NCBI GenBank assembly: GCA_030248215.1
Contig: JASANG010000238.1
Span: 62,001-126,000, forward strand
Origin: Enoplolaimus lenunculus
Taxonomy: Eukaryota > Nematoda > Enoplea > Enoplida > Thoracostomopsidae
Reading direction: 5' to 3'
Length of the DNA stretch: 64,000 bases
This document shows, piece by piece, positions 11,101 to 20,699 of this stretch. Each line of letters starts with the position of its first letter. Position 1 is the stretch's first letter. The position numbers and the translations under genes are program-made. Below the pieces are notes generated by a model. The model had not been told where the DNA came from, did not search any database, and was given only the letters and a program-made list of their open reading frames with translations.

Positions 11101-13819
11101 CTGGGTGACGCTGTGCGAGTCGTGAAGCGCCGTCCGGTGCCCTCCATCACCATGCAGCATCCTACGTCAGTTCCAAACGCCAACAAAAGTATACCGCGTC
11201 CCTTAATGATGAACTGAACAATCCATGGCACTATTGGAAATGGGGTCATCATGGGTCGTGGGTCAGAATGTATGGAAGTTGTGATGGGTCATGATAGATT
11301 GTCAAAGGTTTGACTCATATATGTTGGTCATAGAAGACACATCGTGACCCAGTTTCATTTGTAGCCGGTAAAAGCTTTCAAATAATCTAATTTAAAGTTA
11401 AAATTTAATATACATTTTCACTTTTCGTCCGTCTGCTGCGTTTGTAAATTTTAGTTTCGTGCCTGCAACAGTTTGCTGAGTAGAGATCCAGCAAGCGAGT
11501 GGAGTACTTTGGTCACGGTTGGAACCGGCCCGGTTTAAGGGCCCGAGTGCGGCCCGCTAAGTTCATAAGATATATAGAGCAGCAAACAAAGCATAACACA
11601 ACCCTTATAAACATAACGCTAATTTTCATATTTCACCAAATATTGTTCAGTTCAGCTTCCTTCAGAGCCATAAGAGTTTCAACGACAGACGTTGCGACCT
11701 TCACTAAAATGCCGCTCATCCGTCCGTAATCGCTTGTATACCAAGCACGCGTTTAGTGAGCTTGGATAACAATAGAAGTAGCACTGTGTGTTCACGCCAG
11801 CAACTGGTTTTCTTGAAGTAGCAGCGGAAACGTCTTCAGTTCAAGATTCTATATAACCAACAAGCGCCCTTGGTAGTACAATTGACTACAAATCTTTTTA
11901 CATCCGTATAGGTCCAAGTGATTGCGATTTAGAAACTCAAAAACTCTCCCTCGAAATTTTTGCAGACCTGAACCGTACGTTTTAAAATCCTTGCTACGTC
12001 ATGACGCAGTATTTATGAAAAAGGTTCAAAAATACGTTTCTAAATCTTATTACAATATCAAACCAACGGCCTCTTCTATATCATGGGCTCATGGGACAAA
12101 AAGAAGTCACGCACTGCTTCGATTTATTTCGGCTTGCGGGGCCCAAAGTTTGGGCCAAAGCCCGGGCCCGGCCTTCTTAGACCCGTGGACCCAATATTTG
12201 GGTACGGGCCCGCGGGCATTGGTCTGTGCCAGTTCCAACCTTGACTGGGGGTCGTTTCAAAATACGCCTTTAAAGGCAATCATACCGAGCACGTGACGTA
12301 TAAGTATTTGGTATTTTCTGTAGAATAATAACATCAAACAAAATACAATATATTCACAGTACGTTTGTTTGATACTCGCCTGTTTCTTAGGTATTCTATT
12401 AAAATGACAGATATTCCGACTTATCTTGTACTGCTATGTTTTCTACTAGAAAACCATTCGGTAAGGTTTGGAGTCTAACTCGCCGCACTGGTTACATTAA
12501 AAATTCTTTTTTAGGAATTACGAGGTCATAAACGCGACGTATGGGGTGGTCACGCGCTCCAACTTCAACAGTTCTACACGATGTATCCTCACACTTCGGA
12601 CAATAGTTTTCTAGGATTTGTTGTCGATAAATATCATCAAAATCCGGTGTCACAAACGCGGAAGAATGCTTCAATCTCTTTGACTGGCAGCGTAGTTTCT
12701 GCTGAAAATCAAAACAATAACGATCTCAGGTCATCAGGTACTGACGTTGGAACGACGCCAGCTGCGTTGCAAACTTCACCAAATAAACGTAACCTATGGG
12801 CGTTGGTGTACGGTAAAGAAGCGTATATGTGGGAAAATAGTACGAAATATTTAAGTATAGTAGCAGAATATTTTGAAGTTCACGCTACTGTAAGTATTGA
12901 TGATGGCCGAATTGGTCAAATTCCAAAATATGTTGTTAATCATGGCGTTCTTAACGGACCGGAATTTCACTCGCTCCTCAGACAAGTGAAACTTTTCGTA
13001 GGGCTCGGATTTCCGTACGAGGGGCCGGCTCCACTGGAAGCGATTGCGAACGGCGCTATATTTCTCAATCCAAGATTCAGTCAGCCAAAAGGCCGGAAAA
13101 CAAACAAATTTTTCGCTGAAAAACCAACCCTTCGCGTGTTGCGTAGTCAAAATCCGTACGTTGAAGATTTTATTGGTGAACCTTACGTACTTACAGTCGA
13201 TATTAATGATAATGACGCGTTGCGTGCAGCTTTACAACGTGCTCAAGTCACACAAATCACTCCTCATTTGCCGTTGGAATTTACCGCTGAAGGTATGCTA
13301 GAACGGGTGAACGCATTCGTAGAACATCAAGATTTTTGTTCAGAATCATCTAATTGGCCACCGTTTTCTGCGCATTCGTTTGTGATTGGCCCACGACTTG
13401 CCGACGCTAGTAAATTTTTCACTCCGCTAGCGCCTGCTGATATTTCAGTGGTCGAAGATAACTCCGAACCAAATCCAGCTATCAAATCAAATATCGGGTA
13501 CGCTATACGGTCAACTTCTTGCGAACAAGTCTGCTGGCGTTCAGGTCTTGTTTGTGAACCGTCATATTTTTCAAAATTAAATTCGAAAGCTTCGTTTGCT
13601 GAATCGTTTAAAATTCACAATTGTACATCGTTTCCGGCTGTTGACGAAGTTTGGGCGCCTGCAGTTGATACTCAATCGGGTAAATGCTACTTACAATCGG
13701 TGGATTTGTTGTTCAGTTGCGCTTCATCGATTCCACGCTCGCTGTCGTTTGCTCAACGTTTATGCCCGTGTCGTGATTTTATTAAAGATCAAACTGCACT
13801 ATGTGCAGCATGTTTATAA
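7259..13819 (+). CDS. MGAT5: MGAT5-like N-acetylglucosaminyltransferase V, four exons
   Basis: The spliced frame (7259-8135, 8892-9352, 10887-11063, 12515-13819) gives 939 residues with consistent phases. The family adds beta-1,6-GlcNAc to the alpha-1,6 mannose arm of N-glycans in the Golgi, using UDP-GlcNAc. The sequence shows a short cytosolic tail, a membrane anchor at about residues 16-34 (type II), a stem, and then MGAT5 blocks in family order: SDPCYATYGVDG, LTKESGFKFGE, GGPLGELVQWSDL, DNSFLGFVVD, VGLGFPYEGPAPLEAIANG and the Cys-rich end CPCRDFI. Glu404 in GELVQW probably matches the catalytic glutamate reported for the human enzyme, from memory. It is longer than human MGAT5 (741 residues), mainly in the stem. 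The start is the first in-frame ATG; an upstream TGA is at 7226. An unseen 5' noncoding exon is possible. Confidence 0.93.
7853..7912 (+). repeat. AAC/AAT microsatellite encoding polyasparagine
   Basis: Twenty consecutive Asn codons, AAC-rich at first and then nearly pure AAT, encode N199-N218 in the stem. The run lies between the anchor and the catalytic domain, where length change is likely tolerated. Triplet phase is kept throughout. Confidence 0.9.
8729..8876. repeat. TTAGGC-bearing miniature element, family A, abutting a splice acceptor
   Basis: The termini are GGCCCATGTTACTTTTTAGG and its inverted partner GGCCCATGTTACTTTAAGGG. The flanks GAAAAGTT and GTAAAGTT match at 7 of 8. The element lies in intron 1 of the MGAT5-like gene; its right edge is 15 bases before exon 2. 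Confidence 0.85.
8892..9352 (+). CDS. MGAT5: MGAT5-like exon 2
   Basis: Residues 293-446. It contains LLHLGFLTKESGFKFGE and GGPLGELVQWSDLIAALHL, a hallmark region of the MGAT5 family. The acceptor is TTATTACAG, with a poor pyrimidine tract because a miniature element ends just upstream. The donor is GTAAGT, phase 0. Confidence 0.9.
10887..11063 (+). CDS. MGAT5: MGAT5-like exon 3
   Basis: Residues 447-505 (59 codons, phase 0 on both sides). It matches the family strings IIYTDIVGLRQMKK and RVLDSFGTQAEFNY. The flanking introns (9353-10886 and 11064-12514) hold diverged CCGGTTCCG-type repeat pieces and, downstream, a GC-rich element. Confidence 0.9.
11514..12243. mobile_element. Miniature element with GC-rich subterminal ends (MGAT5 intron 3)
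   Basis: The left end CACGGTTGGAACCGGCCCGG matches the inverted right end CAAGGTTGGAACTGGCAC. Next to each end lie GGGCCC-rich stretches that could pair. The flanks ACTTTGGT and ACTGGGGG match only in part. A short open frame at the right is probably incidental. The shape resembles the element at 49817-50798. Confidence 0.55.
12515..13819 (+). CDS. MGAT5: MGAT5-like exon 4: nucleotide-sugar fold and Cys-rich end
   Basis: Residues 506-939 and the TAA stop. It carries QQFYTMYPHTSDNSFLGFVV, a lineage-specific insert rich in Asn, Ser and Thr (about 540-580), VHATV, the glycine/proline-rich donor-site block at residues 666-685, then FTAEGMLERVNAF and a Cys-rich C-terminus ending CPCRDFIKDQTALCAACL. 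The phase-0 acceptor is TTTTTTAG. Confidence 0.93.
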   Translation, partial: ELRGHKRDVWGGHALQLQQFYTMYPHTSDNSFLGFVVDKYHQNPVSQTRKNASISLTGSVVSAENQNNNDLRSSGTDVGTTPAALQTSPNKRNLWALVYGKEAYMWENSTKYLSIVAEYFEVHATVSIDDGRIGQIPKYVVNHGVLNGPEFHSLLRQVKLFVGLGFPYEGPAPLEAIANGAIFLNPRFSQPKGRKTNKFFAEKPTLRVLRSQNPYVEDFIGEPYVLTVDINDNDALRAALQRAQVTQITPHLPLEFTAEGMLERVNAFVEHQDFCSESSNWPPFSAHSFVIGPRLADASKFFTPLAPADISVVEDNSEPNPAIKSNIGYAIRSTSCEQVCWRSGLVCEPSYFSKLNSKASFAESFKIHNCTSFPAVDEVWAPAVDTQSGKCYLQSVDLLFSCASSIPRSLSFAQRLCPCRDFIKDQTALCAACL

Positions 13820-14118
13820 GAAAAAAATCGGCTGGTACTTGTTTATTTCCGCTCCCACGCACAAGTATTGGTTTGTTGGAAGGAAGGCAAAGTTTAGCTT
13901 TCCCTTCCCAACAGTACTGTTGATTAGTTTCCTAAGCTTAAAAGCTTAAGCCGAAGCTATGAGTTATACTAAACGTACCCTAAGTTTAGTTTTTAATCCA
14001 GTCATTGTATATATGAGGAAAGGTAAACAAGTAGGTATCACTTTGGGCAGTGGCGCAACGAGGGATTCGGCTTAGGTAATGCCAGGACCCAACAGACGAC
14101 CGAGATATTGGGTCTTCG

Positions 14119-14124
14119 AATAAA
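14119..14124 (+). promoter_or_regulatory. Possible poly(A) signal of the MGAT5-like gene
   Basis: AATAAA lies 300 bases past the stop codon and is the first clear hexamer downstream. It is only a sequence match. Confidence 0.35.
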
Positions 14125-14212
14125 AGTACCAAATCGTTTTTGATTACTCAGCAAGCGGTTTCCTAATCTAATTGAAATTAATTAACATTGTGGGGGGTGG
14201 GCGCTGAACCTA

Positions 14213-14393
14213 CAGTAGTATAAGCGTATTCTTAAGCCTAATCCTAAGCGTAAGAATGAGTTTATACCTAAGCGTAGGACTGAGCCTAAGCCTACTTAAA
14301 CCTAAAGTAAGCATAAAAGTTAGTCTAAAGGTTAACCTTACTCTATTGCAGTCCCGCAGACAAAAGTTTCGCCCCTGTTCTGTACACGGTCCG
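14213..14393. repeat. TTAGGC-bearing remnant, family B
   Basis: CCTAAGC motifs are followed by a family B tail (TTTCGCCCCTGTTCTGTACA). The left end is lost or highly diverged. Confidence 0.55.
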
Positions 14394-14429
14394 GAAGATG
14401 TATTGATATTACGGGCCAAAAAAGTTTAC

Positions 14430-14532
14430 CAGGGTGCAACCGGAATTCTAGTTCCGGCATTTTTTTCAAATTTTGCATTTGGTATATTTTCAAATTTCGG
14501 TTCCGATAAATTGTAATTCTACTGGCACCCTG
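14430..14532. repeat. Short internally deleted CCGGTTCCG-type miniature element
   Basis: It begins CAGGGTGCAACCGGAATTC and ends, inverted, CAGGGTGCCAGTAGAATTAC. This is a roughly 103-bp derivative of the family seen at 23291-23680. The flanks do not match. Confidence 0.6.
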
Positions 14533-15289
14533 CTAAACATATATTTGATGTTTAGCTGCGTTTTTTTAAATAAATCGGTAAAAACAATGAAACCTTGTTT
14601 TGGAATGTTATTTGCCGTGTTTTGTTCTGGAAACGTAGAAATCCGTTCAAGTTTTAATTGACTCCTGAGTTCTCGTCATGAAATTTACAAAACTGACCAC
14701 AAGCTGTGGTATGTTAAACCTGCTTTATATTAATAGCAGTGCTGATTTTAAGGTATTAATAAAAACTGTTGAAATTTGTATTTTTACCAACACTGAAAAT
14801 CATGATAAGTCGAATTATTTGCTTAATCAGGCTTCATGAGACTCTGGCATCGATAGTCACTGAATTTGGTTTTCTGAGAGTCAAATTTATTAACTGGGTA
14901 ACGTGCCTAGTTCAATTCGGATTTCGCTCCATTTTGAATACAATTTAATTCGTTGGATTTCGTGTATCCGGTTCCGGTATGAAATTTGGTAGTTTTTCGC
15001 ATGATTATAAAACTGCTCAAGTAACATGTTTGATATTAATAAGTTTGCATTGTCTTTACCGTTCTGAACCAAACCGCCGAAATCATTGTGTATTTAGCAC
15101 ACATACCAACAATTTGTTTTAAAAGAACATTTAAAATACACCTATAACCATTATGGAAACGCAAAATTATATACGCAAAACATTTAAGCAATTTTTTGAG
15201 GCGACACAATGGTCGGCAAGTTACCACGCGCTCAATCGCCGTTTTCAAATTCTATTTTGAATTCAACTTAACCTATGAGCTTTGTGCAG

Positions 15290-15728
15290 GCCGGTATGAT
15301 TGGTCTGCGCAGTACATAAAAAGCGAAATGTTCAAAACGGAACATAAGCAACACGACCGACGCGGTAAAAATGAACAGGCCGGGTATCCTTACGTTGCTT
15401 ATAATTTTCCAGTGGAGTTCGTGAATCCCAGTAACGCGAGCAATCCTGCGCACAATACAACGTATGCGTGCCGTATAGCCGATGCAGGGGTTTTGGATTC
15501 AGGTTTACAGCGATGATGGTGAGCTTGGGGCGGGCCGCCGTTTTTGCTGTGCGAAATAGTTTCTGCAGCAATCCTACAGTGGAGTCTACCCTCCATTCGC
15601 ACACAATTTATCATGCACTAGACAAATTGCTAAGTAAGCATAACGGGCGGGTGACGATTCCGTCGTCGCAAGTGTTGCAAAATGAACCATTATATCAATG
15701 TACAACACGACCTACCAGCTCCAAATGA
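15290..15728 (+). pseudogene. Coding-like orphan stretch, unassigned
   Basis: Two adjoining frames have coding-like composition. The first (about 15290-15516) includes RYDWSAQYIKSEMFKTEH and AYNFPVEFVNPSNASNPAHN. The second (about 15517-15728) includes NSFCSNPTVESTLHSHTIYH and SSQVLQNEPLYQC. They lie in different frames with no room for an intron between them, so this is either a broken gene fragment or chance. GC content is higher than around it. I recognise no family. Confidence 0.3.
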
Positions 15729-16084
15729 ATCCAAGTGCATAAAAATTGCGCTTCTGCTACACGTATGCAAATTAGGAGGACAGCTACCGAATAGAAACAT
15801 GCGCCACAGGTTGTATGGTGCATGTTTTAAATAAAAGTGCTCAAAATTTATGTTTTGGTGACGCTTATCGCGTGAGCTACCTGCATGGTAATACGGTTAC
15901 GAAATACAATTGTTTATTTTACGGTTCTGTTTTTTGGTATTTTGTAATCCGATAAGTACCATTACCAAATTTGGAATTACGAGATTATATATAAGGTTTG
16001 ATGGACCAGCTTGAAATATAGATGCGTAGAATTAAAAAAGTTAAAAATCCAAATTAGAATGATCAGGTATGGATCCAAAATTTG

Positions 16085-16276
16085 GGCCAGTGTAAAGAAC
16101 AAGGATGGACAGTATTATAACAGCATATTCGTAAGCCTAAGCCTAAGCGTAAGAATCAGCATATTCCTAAACCTAAGCCTAAGCGTTAGCCTAAAGCCAG
16201 GCAAAAAATTAGTTTAAAGCTTAAGCTTTACTTTTTCTAGTCCCACAGAAAAACGATCCGCCCTGATCTTTGGGCC
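16085..16276. repeat. TTAGGC-bearing miniature element, family B
   Basis: The ends are GGGCCAGTGTAAAGAACAAGG and, inverted, GGCCCAAAGATCAGGGCGG. The interior is in CCTAAGC orientation. The flanks AAAATTTG and AAAAGTTA agree in part. Confidence 0.65.
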
Positions 16277-16489
16277 AAAAGTTAAAATTTAAAAACATAG
16301 AAATGCCTGGAACCCCTGTCCTGTCGTGACCAGGGTGCAAATGGAGTTGCAGAGTACTGAAGCAGGAAAGCGAAAAACTGCAGAATCGGAGGTGGGATCA
16401 AAGTCAGCAAAATCTGCTTGGTATATATGGTAAAATTCGTTTGTAAGGAATAGATTATTTAGAAGACGCGTCGTGACCGGGCAGGGTCT

Positions 16490-16800
16490 ATCCGGATGTC
16501 CGTTTCCGGTAAAAATCGATCCCCATGTATCGAGCAATTTTTTGTTACAGATATGCAGCAATTGTTCGAAATGAAATAAAAATTGCGAAATTCATCCAAA
16601 ATCTTAAAAACTTTGGTGCATAGGCCATTTTTCTTTAGAAATTTTAAGTGATCGCTGAATATATATATGCACGCCTTTATTGCGTTGGCAGGAAAATAAA
16701 ACATTTTTGAAACTTTTATATACTTCAATATTAGTTTTCGTTTCCGTTAATTTTACTATCCGTTTTACACCCTTTATCGTAAATTTCGTTTATAAAACAT
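16490..16800. repeat. Dispersed repeat with CCGTTTCCG motifs, copy 1
   Basis: The order GTCCGTTTCCGGTAAAAA, a shared middle (TTCGAAATGAAATAAAAATT, then a segment with ATATGCACGCC) and TTTCGTTTCCGTTAATTTTA recurs near 41020-41290 and 47985-48290. This marks one mobile family about 300 bp long. No coding capacity is seen. Confidence 0.65.
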
Positions 16801-17947
16801 CTGGAAAACCTGCCGTGTGCACGGGGCATATAGAATTGCAGAGTTATTGCATATTTTTCATATCCCAATGTACAGTAGCCAGTCGCATCGTGGTGTTATG
16901 ATTGTTTTAGCAAAATTTTGGCAAATACCAACCCATGAAAAATTTATTACTAGACCAAGGGGTCGATTTCATGACACAACCGAAGGCGAAATCCTCTTTA
17001 GAGGCTGCTGCGCAGGCATCTTGAGACTTCGTTTAATTGTCAAGTTACGGTGATAATGCTGAATGCAACGACTAATGTTTGGCTATTTGGTTAGTTTTGC
17101 GTAGTGAAGGAGGCACCAGACACGGTGTACGGATTAACAATAACGGAAATAGAAATCCCGTTTACACCCTGGCACCCAGCGAAAATATTACGTACTGAAC
17201 ACTCTTGACTAATTATAGACATTAAAATTCTGCACACTTGATTATTGACCACGGAAATTTAAAGAAGTAGTCGCCATTCTTTGTCTTTGATATTATAAAC
17301 TTATAATGTTTTAGCTCTATCACCAGACAGCCGATGACATGTTTTGTCATGAGTTATTTATTGTCAACAATTATATGGGCTACTACATTCGAGTATATTA
17401 AGGTCGTAACTAGTGTTTTTGTTCTGTTGTTAGCAGCAAAGCGACTTGTTCCGCAGTAAATTTTCATCGTCTTCAAAGACATCATTCTAATCTGTGATCC
17501 AAAGGTTTGGTAGGTTTTATCCATTAAGCTATATTGTAGAACGATAGTATTGGCAAATATAGCAAAATTTTCCTGAGAACTAGTTTATAGAGTTCAAGTC
17601 ACAGCAATTTATGAACGATGTGTGCCATAGCCTTTGAGACAGTCGTATGACTTACATAGCTAGTGATTTTACTTTGTGAAAACGTTGACAATTTCTGCAG
17701 CGAACATTCCTGCAGCGACCAGACAATATTCTAGTAGATTGCATTGCCAGCACACGTACAGTATTTGCGGTAGTTTTAAGCCTTTTGGCAATTTAAGTCA
17801 GTCAGAAGACGACAGTGGGCATTAGACAACACAAGAGTGGTTTAACGATATCATGATTAAACTACCGTAGCATTGTCTGAACTGCGCGGTCGGGATGAAC
17901 TCTTGCTCGGAACTACGCTGAATATACATGATTTTCTCCTTGATTTC

Positions 17948-18040
17948 TCCCAAACATGGCCATGCCAGGAATCGAATTCGGATTTTTCACTCGCGAGTCA
18001 AGTGGGAACCGCAACGCTCTGATAAAACGCTGCCGGTTGT
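17948..18040 (-). repeat. tRNA-like SINE head (minus strand)
   Basis: Read on the minus strand there is AGAGCGTTGCGGTTCCCACT, then an ACTCGCGAGT hairpin, then a B-box-like AATTCGATTCC. This is the layout of a diverged tRNA promoter. The sequence on its high-coordinate side resembles that near 18840-18960, so at least two related copies exist. Confidence 0.4.
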
Positions 18041-18059
18041 AACAGTTTACTAAACAACA

Positions 18060-19450
18060 AGGCAAGTATTATGCTGGTAAATATTAACTCAGTGATTAAA
18101 CTAACGCTAATAAATACATTTCTCAATTACCCCAAATACTCGATTCTCCAAATGCTAATATTACACAGACTTTAATAAACGAACCGCAGTAAAACTCCAA
18201 TAACTCCAAGACTCCTAACCTCAGATTACTCCAATACACAACTCCGGTTACGTTAATTCCCCAGAACGTGTCCGCAGCATGTTGCACACAGCAACCTGCG
18301 CGACACCCCAAGTAGTACAACTGTAACCCGAAGATGTTCAACCAAAGTCTAAACTCATTCAGTAACTCCGTCGCTACGCCATAAGTTCAATGCCGTACTC
18401 CGTACACAAACACCCAATAATAAAATTCTGATGAAAGTAGAATAATAACAGTTGTAACCAAAATACGTCAAATCGCTTATGTCCGTATGTGACATGCGGA
18501 TGCAAAGAGACAGTAATAATCTCATGCTGATGCTGCACATCGGTAAAAATCACTGCTGCATATGTAGTGCCTTCATATGCAGCAGCAGTAAAAACATAGA
18601 AGAACCAAGATGCATGTGTATGATGTTGAGGTTCTTATAAGGCATAAAAACAGAAAAACTCAGCAGTTGATTGTGAGGCGGCGTGGCTCAGTGGATAGCG
18701 CGCTGGAATGATAATCTGTTGACCGAGTTCGAAACCTCCTTGGAGCGTCCCTCATTTTCAGCTGCTGAGAACTCAGAACGAAAAACCGTCGTACCCTAGG
18801 CTACTCAACTTATCACAGACACCGTAATACAATGTGGCTTGTGGGAACCTCGACGCTCTGGTATAGATACCGCCGGTTGTAAAACTTTACTAAGCATCTA
18901 CAAGGTAAATAGGATACTATTAAATATTAACGCAAGGGTTAAATTAACGCTAATATTAAACTCCAAAAAAACTTCAGCGAAACTCAAGATACTAACACAA
19001 CTCCAGTAACAACTATGACTCCTTAACTCTTAAACTCCGGTATACTACAAAACAATTTCATTCCGGTTACATTGGCTCCAAAACACAACGCCCGAAATGG
19101 TATGTTGCAACAGTGGAGCCACTGGGCGTGAATATTTAACGCACCCGTAACCAGAACATGTTCAGCCGAAATCTAACCTCGTTAAGAGATATAAACAACC
19201 AAACAAAATCCAGTCACCATAATACAATATTCATTAACCTGGACCTGATGTATAACAAAAATACGTAACAACCGTTCTGTAGCGATTCAGATTCTAGAAT
19301 CAATATGAAAATGATTAACGCCATACCCATATATTAGATTAATTTGCATATTTGCCAGCATAACCGGTTTACAACAACAGCATTAGAGTTTTACAAAAAC
19401 GTTACAAAACCTTAAAACATACCAAGAAAGCTCTTCATTAAAACCAAATT
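18060..19450. repeat. A/C-rich block with a duplicated section
   Basis: The + strand is enriched in ACTCC and AACTCC motifs and poor in G. The section beginning about 17998 (GTGGGAACCGCAACGCTCTG) recurs diverged at about 18840 (GTGGGAACCTCGACGCTCTG), suggesting a duplicated or twice-inserted element. Confidence 0.4.
18676..18760 (+). repeat. tRNA-like SINE head (plus strand)
   Basis: An A-box-like TGGCTCAGTGG at 18684-18694 and a B-box-like GAGTTCGAAACC at 18725-18736 are spaced as in a tRNA. The anticodon arm does not fold convincingly, so I read this as a tRNA-derived SINE promoter and not a working tRNA. Confidence 0.5.
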
Positions 19451-20067
19451 AACAATTTGTTCTTCTTTATAGCATTCTTTGTTTTGTCGATGTTGTTGAG
19501 TAACGTATAATACCGAATGTACAATTTGTAACCGCTCCATACGCATTGCCCGACCCTTCGGTGTTGATTAACCATCACACAGACAGATGGCCGTTAATGT
19601 CCAACAATCCATTGTCACGATCCGAAATAAAAATCCTTACCCTCTCACAGTTAATCATTGTCCGCATCAGTCCCATGTCGACGAAAACAACGAGTATATA
19701 CCCTCCATTGAATTCCGCGACATTACGCCATGTCGCCGTCCACCAATTGCAACGATCAACAACGCAACGGCGATTTGTAGTTGGTGTCCCGTTTGTTATC
19801 ATACGGGATATAACGCCGCCGCCGATGTACTTCCGGTTCTTGGGGTGCCCGTTTATATCGGAATCGGAACAGCAAATTTATGCATAATATTGATTTAGGG
19901 TGTCTGCTGACAAAAGTTGTCAAAAACGTCGCATGAACAAATTGGCGATAATTTCAATCTATTATTGATAAGTAACTCATAGAAAGCAATTTAATGGATA
20001 AATGAAATGATACAAAATTCCTATGCAACATATCACAACAAATAGAATTAAAAACCAGTCGTAGTAG

Positions 20068-20571
20068 AACTACATGTGAAATAATATAAAAAGTTCTAAT
20101 TTAGCTTAACTAATTAAGCTAATAACCAAATAATTAGCTATTAGCAAATTATTTGGTTATCGACCTTGCGGTTTATAGACAATTTATTCCGATTGCTCGC
20201 ACCCAAAAACCTTCAGTAATTCTAATAATCTGTAAAATAATTTAAAAATTCTTCATTTAGGCTTATTAATCAAGCTAATATGCAAATGAGCTATTAGTTA
20301 ACTATTCAGTTATCGGTTTCGGAGGTTTATAAACAATTTATTCAGATGTCATGTACCCAAGCCAGAAACCCTTTAGTGCTGAAATTATATTGCTTGTAAC
20401 TATAATAATTAGTGAAATACAGTGGAAAGTACTAATTTAGGCTTAACCTATAAAAATTAAATTAGCCTGTAGCTAATAAACGGCCTAAAGTTTAAAACCC
20501 CAACGAGATCTTAACACCGCTGGATAAAAAGCTTTCAAACAAAAAAGTTTATCAAAATCGGTTCAGTTTCA
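20068..20571 (-). mobile_element. Head-plus-satellite element, minus orientation
   Basis: Reverse complemented, it begins CTGAACCGATTTTGATAAAC, continues through AAACTTTAGGCCGTTTATTA and then shows about three diverged copies of the 140-185-bp unit found in the array at 62800-64000. Two copies in opposite orientations, both starting with the same head, argue that head and satellite move together. The head side is cut by a CCGGTTCCG-type remnant. Confidence 0.7.
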
Positions 20572-20573
20572 AA

Positions 20574-20672
20574 ATTCCGATTCTAATTGTTTGTGCAATC
20601 GGAATTTCAATCGGAACTAGTTTTGAACCGGAATTCTGATTGAAATCGGAATTCTGGTTGCACCCTATCTGA
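20574..20672. repeat. Remnant of the CCGGTTCCG-type miniature family
   Basis: Repeated TCGGAATT motifs end in GGTTGCACCCT, the inverted terminus of this family. The left terminus is missing. Confidence 0.5.
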
Positions 20673-20699
20673 TGCGCCTGCTCTCTAGGCCGACCCTGC

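Noticed and set aside
18684-18736. Functional tRNA gene
   Set aside because: The A- and B-box spacing is right, but the anticodon and T arms do not pair well and flanking sequence is repeated.
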